5,826 nt of DNA, taken from assembly GCA_934378195.1 (NCBI GenBank), contig CAKRPO010000089.1, forward strand, positions 1-5,826, read 5' to 3'. Below, one piece after another: positions 5,709 to 5,826 of the stretch. Position numbers and translations under genes: made by a program. The notes beneath the pieces were generated by a model, which searched no databases, was not told the DNA's origin, and was given only the letters and a program-made list of their open reading frames with translations. The stretch comes from an uncultured Blautia sp. Lineage in GTDB: Bacteria > Bacillota > Clostridia > Lachnospirales > Lachnospiraceae. How positions within the stretch are numbered: the first letter of the stretch is position 1; each line of letters opens with the position of its first letter.

Positions 5709-5826
5709 ATTATGAGACGATTGTGATATTGTGTAATTGGGTGGATAGATTGAATAGTGCGAAGAAGTCACAGAAAATAGAATAGCTTTAAATATAAGTG
5801 GAAATATTTTTGCTAATATCTCCACT
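5709..5826. other. Unassigned right-end DNA after the truncated binding-protein gene
   Basis: No gene can be supported. A frame open from 5684 to 5785 gives a short peptide containing INVNYETIVILCNWVDRL, which vaguely resembles the first strand and helix of a family 2 glycosyltransferase but stops at TAG 5783. Composition is more AT-rich than in the genes to the left, consistent with foreign or junction sequence. Confidence 0.35.
5797..5826. repeat. Imperfect inverted repeat at the window end
   Basis: Arms 5797-5808 (AGTGGAAATATT) and 5815-5826 (AATATCTCCACT) match at 11 of 12 positions around a 6-base loop; the odd pair is a G-U wobble on the - strand. No U-tract can be judged because the window ends with the right arm. 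It could be a terminator stem or an end of a mobile element. Confidence 0.4.

Noticed and set aside
5757..5775. GTGCG as the 5' end of a group II intron
   Set aside because: Only the five-base consensus is present; no domain structure or reverse transcriptase is visible before the window ends.

Overview
The window reads as chromosomal DNA of a gut-type Firmicute, most likely a Lachnospiraceae member (Blautia/Ruminococcus/Dorea-like). This is inferred from moderate GC, strong AGGAGG-type ribosome binding sites, a ModC with the C-terminal region typical of this group, and a CdaR-type regulator beside a multi-sugar UgpC/MsmX-type ATPase. The taxon is inferred from protein style only. I see no CRISPR array, rRNA, tRNA, transposase or phage gene.

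Left part (1-1655, + strand): the end of a molybdate/tungstate ABC transporter operon. The permease gene modB runs in from beyond the window edge and overlaps the ATPase gene modC by one base (TGATG). A modA binding-protein gene would be expected upstream, outside the window.

Middle part (1703-3958, - strand): an MsmX/UgpC-type ATPase for carbohydrate ABC importers, then an intrinsic terminator, then a PucR/CdaR-type regulator gene. The ATPase has a good sigma-A promoter about 180 bases upstream (TTGCCA-17-TATAAT). Its predicted leader of about 170 nt opens with a dyad/direct-repeat element that can fold into a hairpin. The ATPase probably serves several sugar importers encoded elsewhere. The regulator may report on carbohydrate or acid availability, but its ligand cannot be read from the sequence.

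Right part (4215-5826, + strand) is decayed or rearranged. Two fragments, at 4300-4941 and 4938-5351, look like the transglutaminase-core half and the cytoplasmic tail of one membrane-anchored transglutaminase-like protein. The His/Asp half of the catalytic core is missing, and Ser sits at the usual Cys position. After them comes a remnant of an NMT1/SsuA-type substrate-binding protein. It keeps a good RBS and signal peptide but lacks an internal block of the fold and everything after about residue 98. The window ends on an imperfect inverted repeat. Either this is a real zone of gene decay with nearby mobile DNA, or the assembly has collapsed or joined sequences wrongly here.

I found no convincing new biological system. 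The most useful second looks are the ugpC leader element, the composite inverted repeat at 5239-5284, and the deletion junctions in the right-hand genes.
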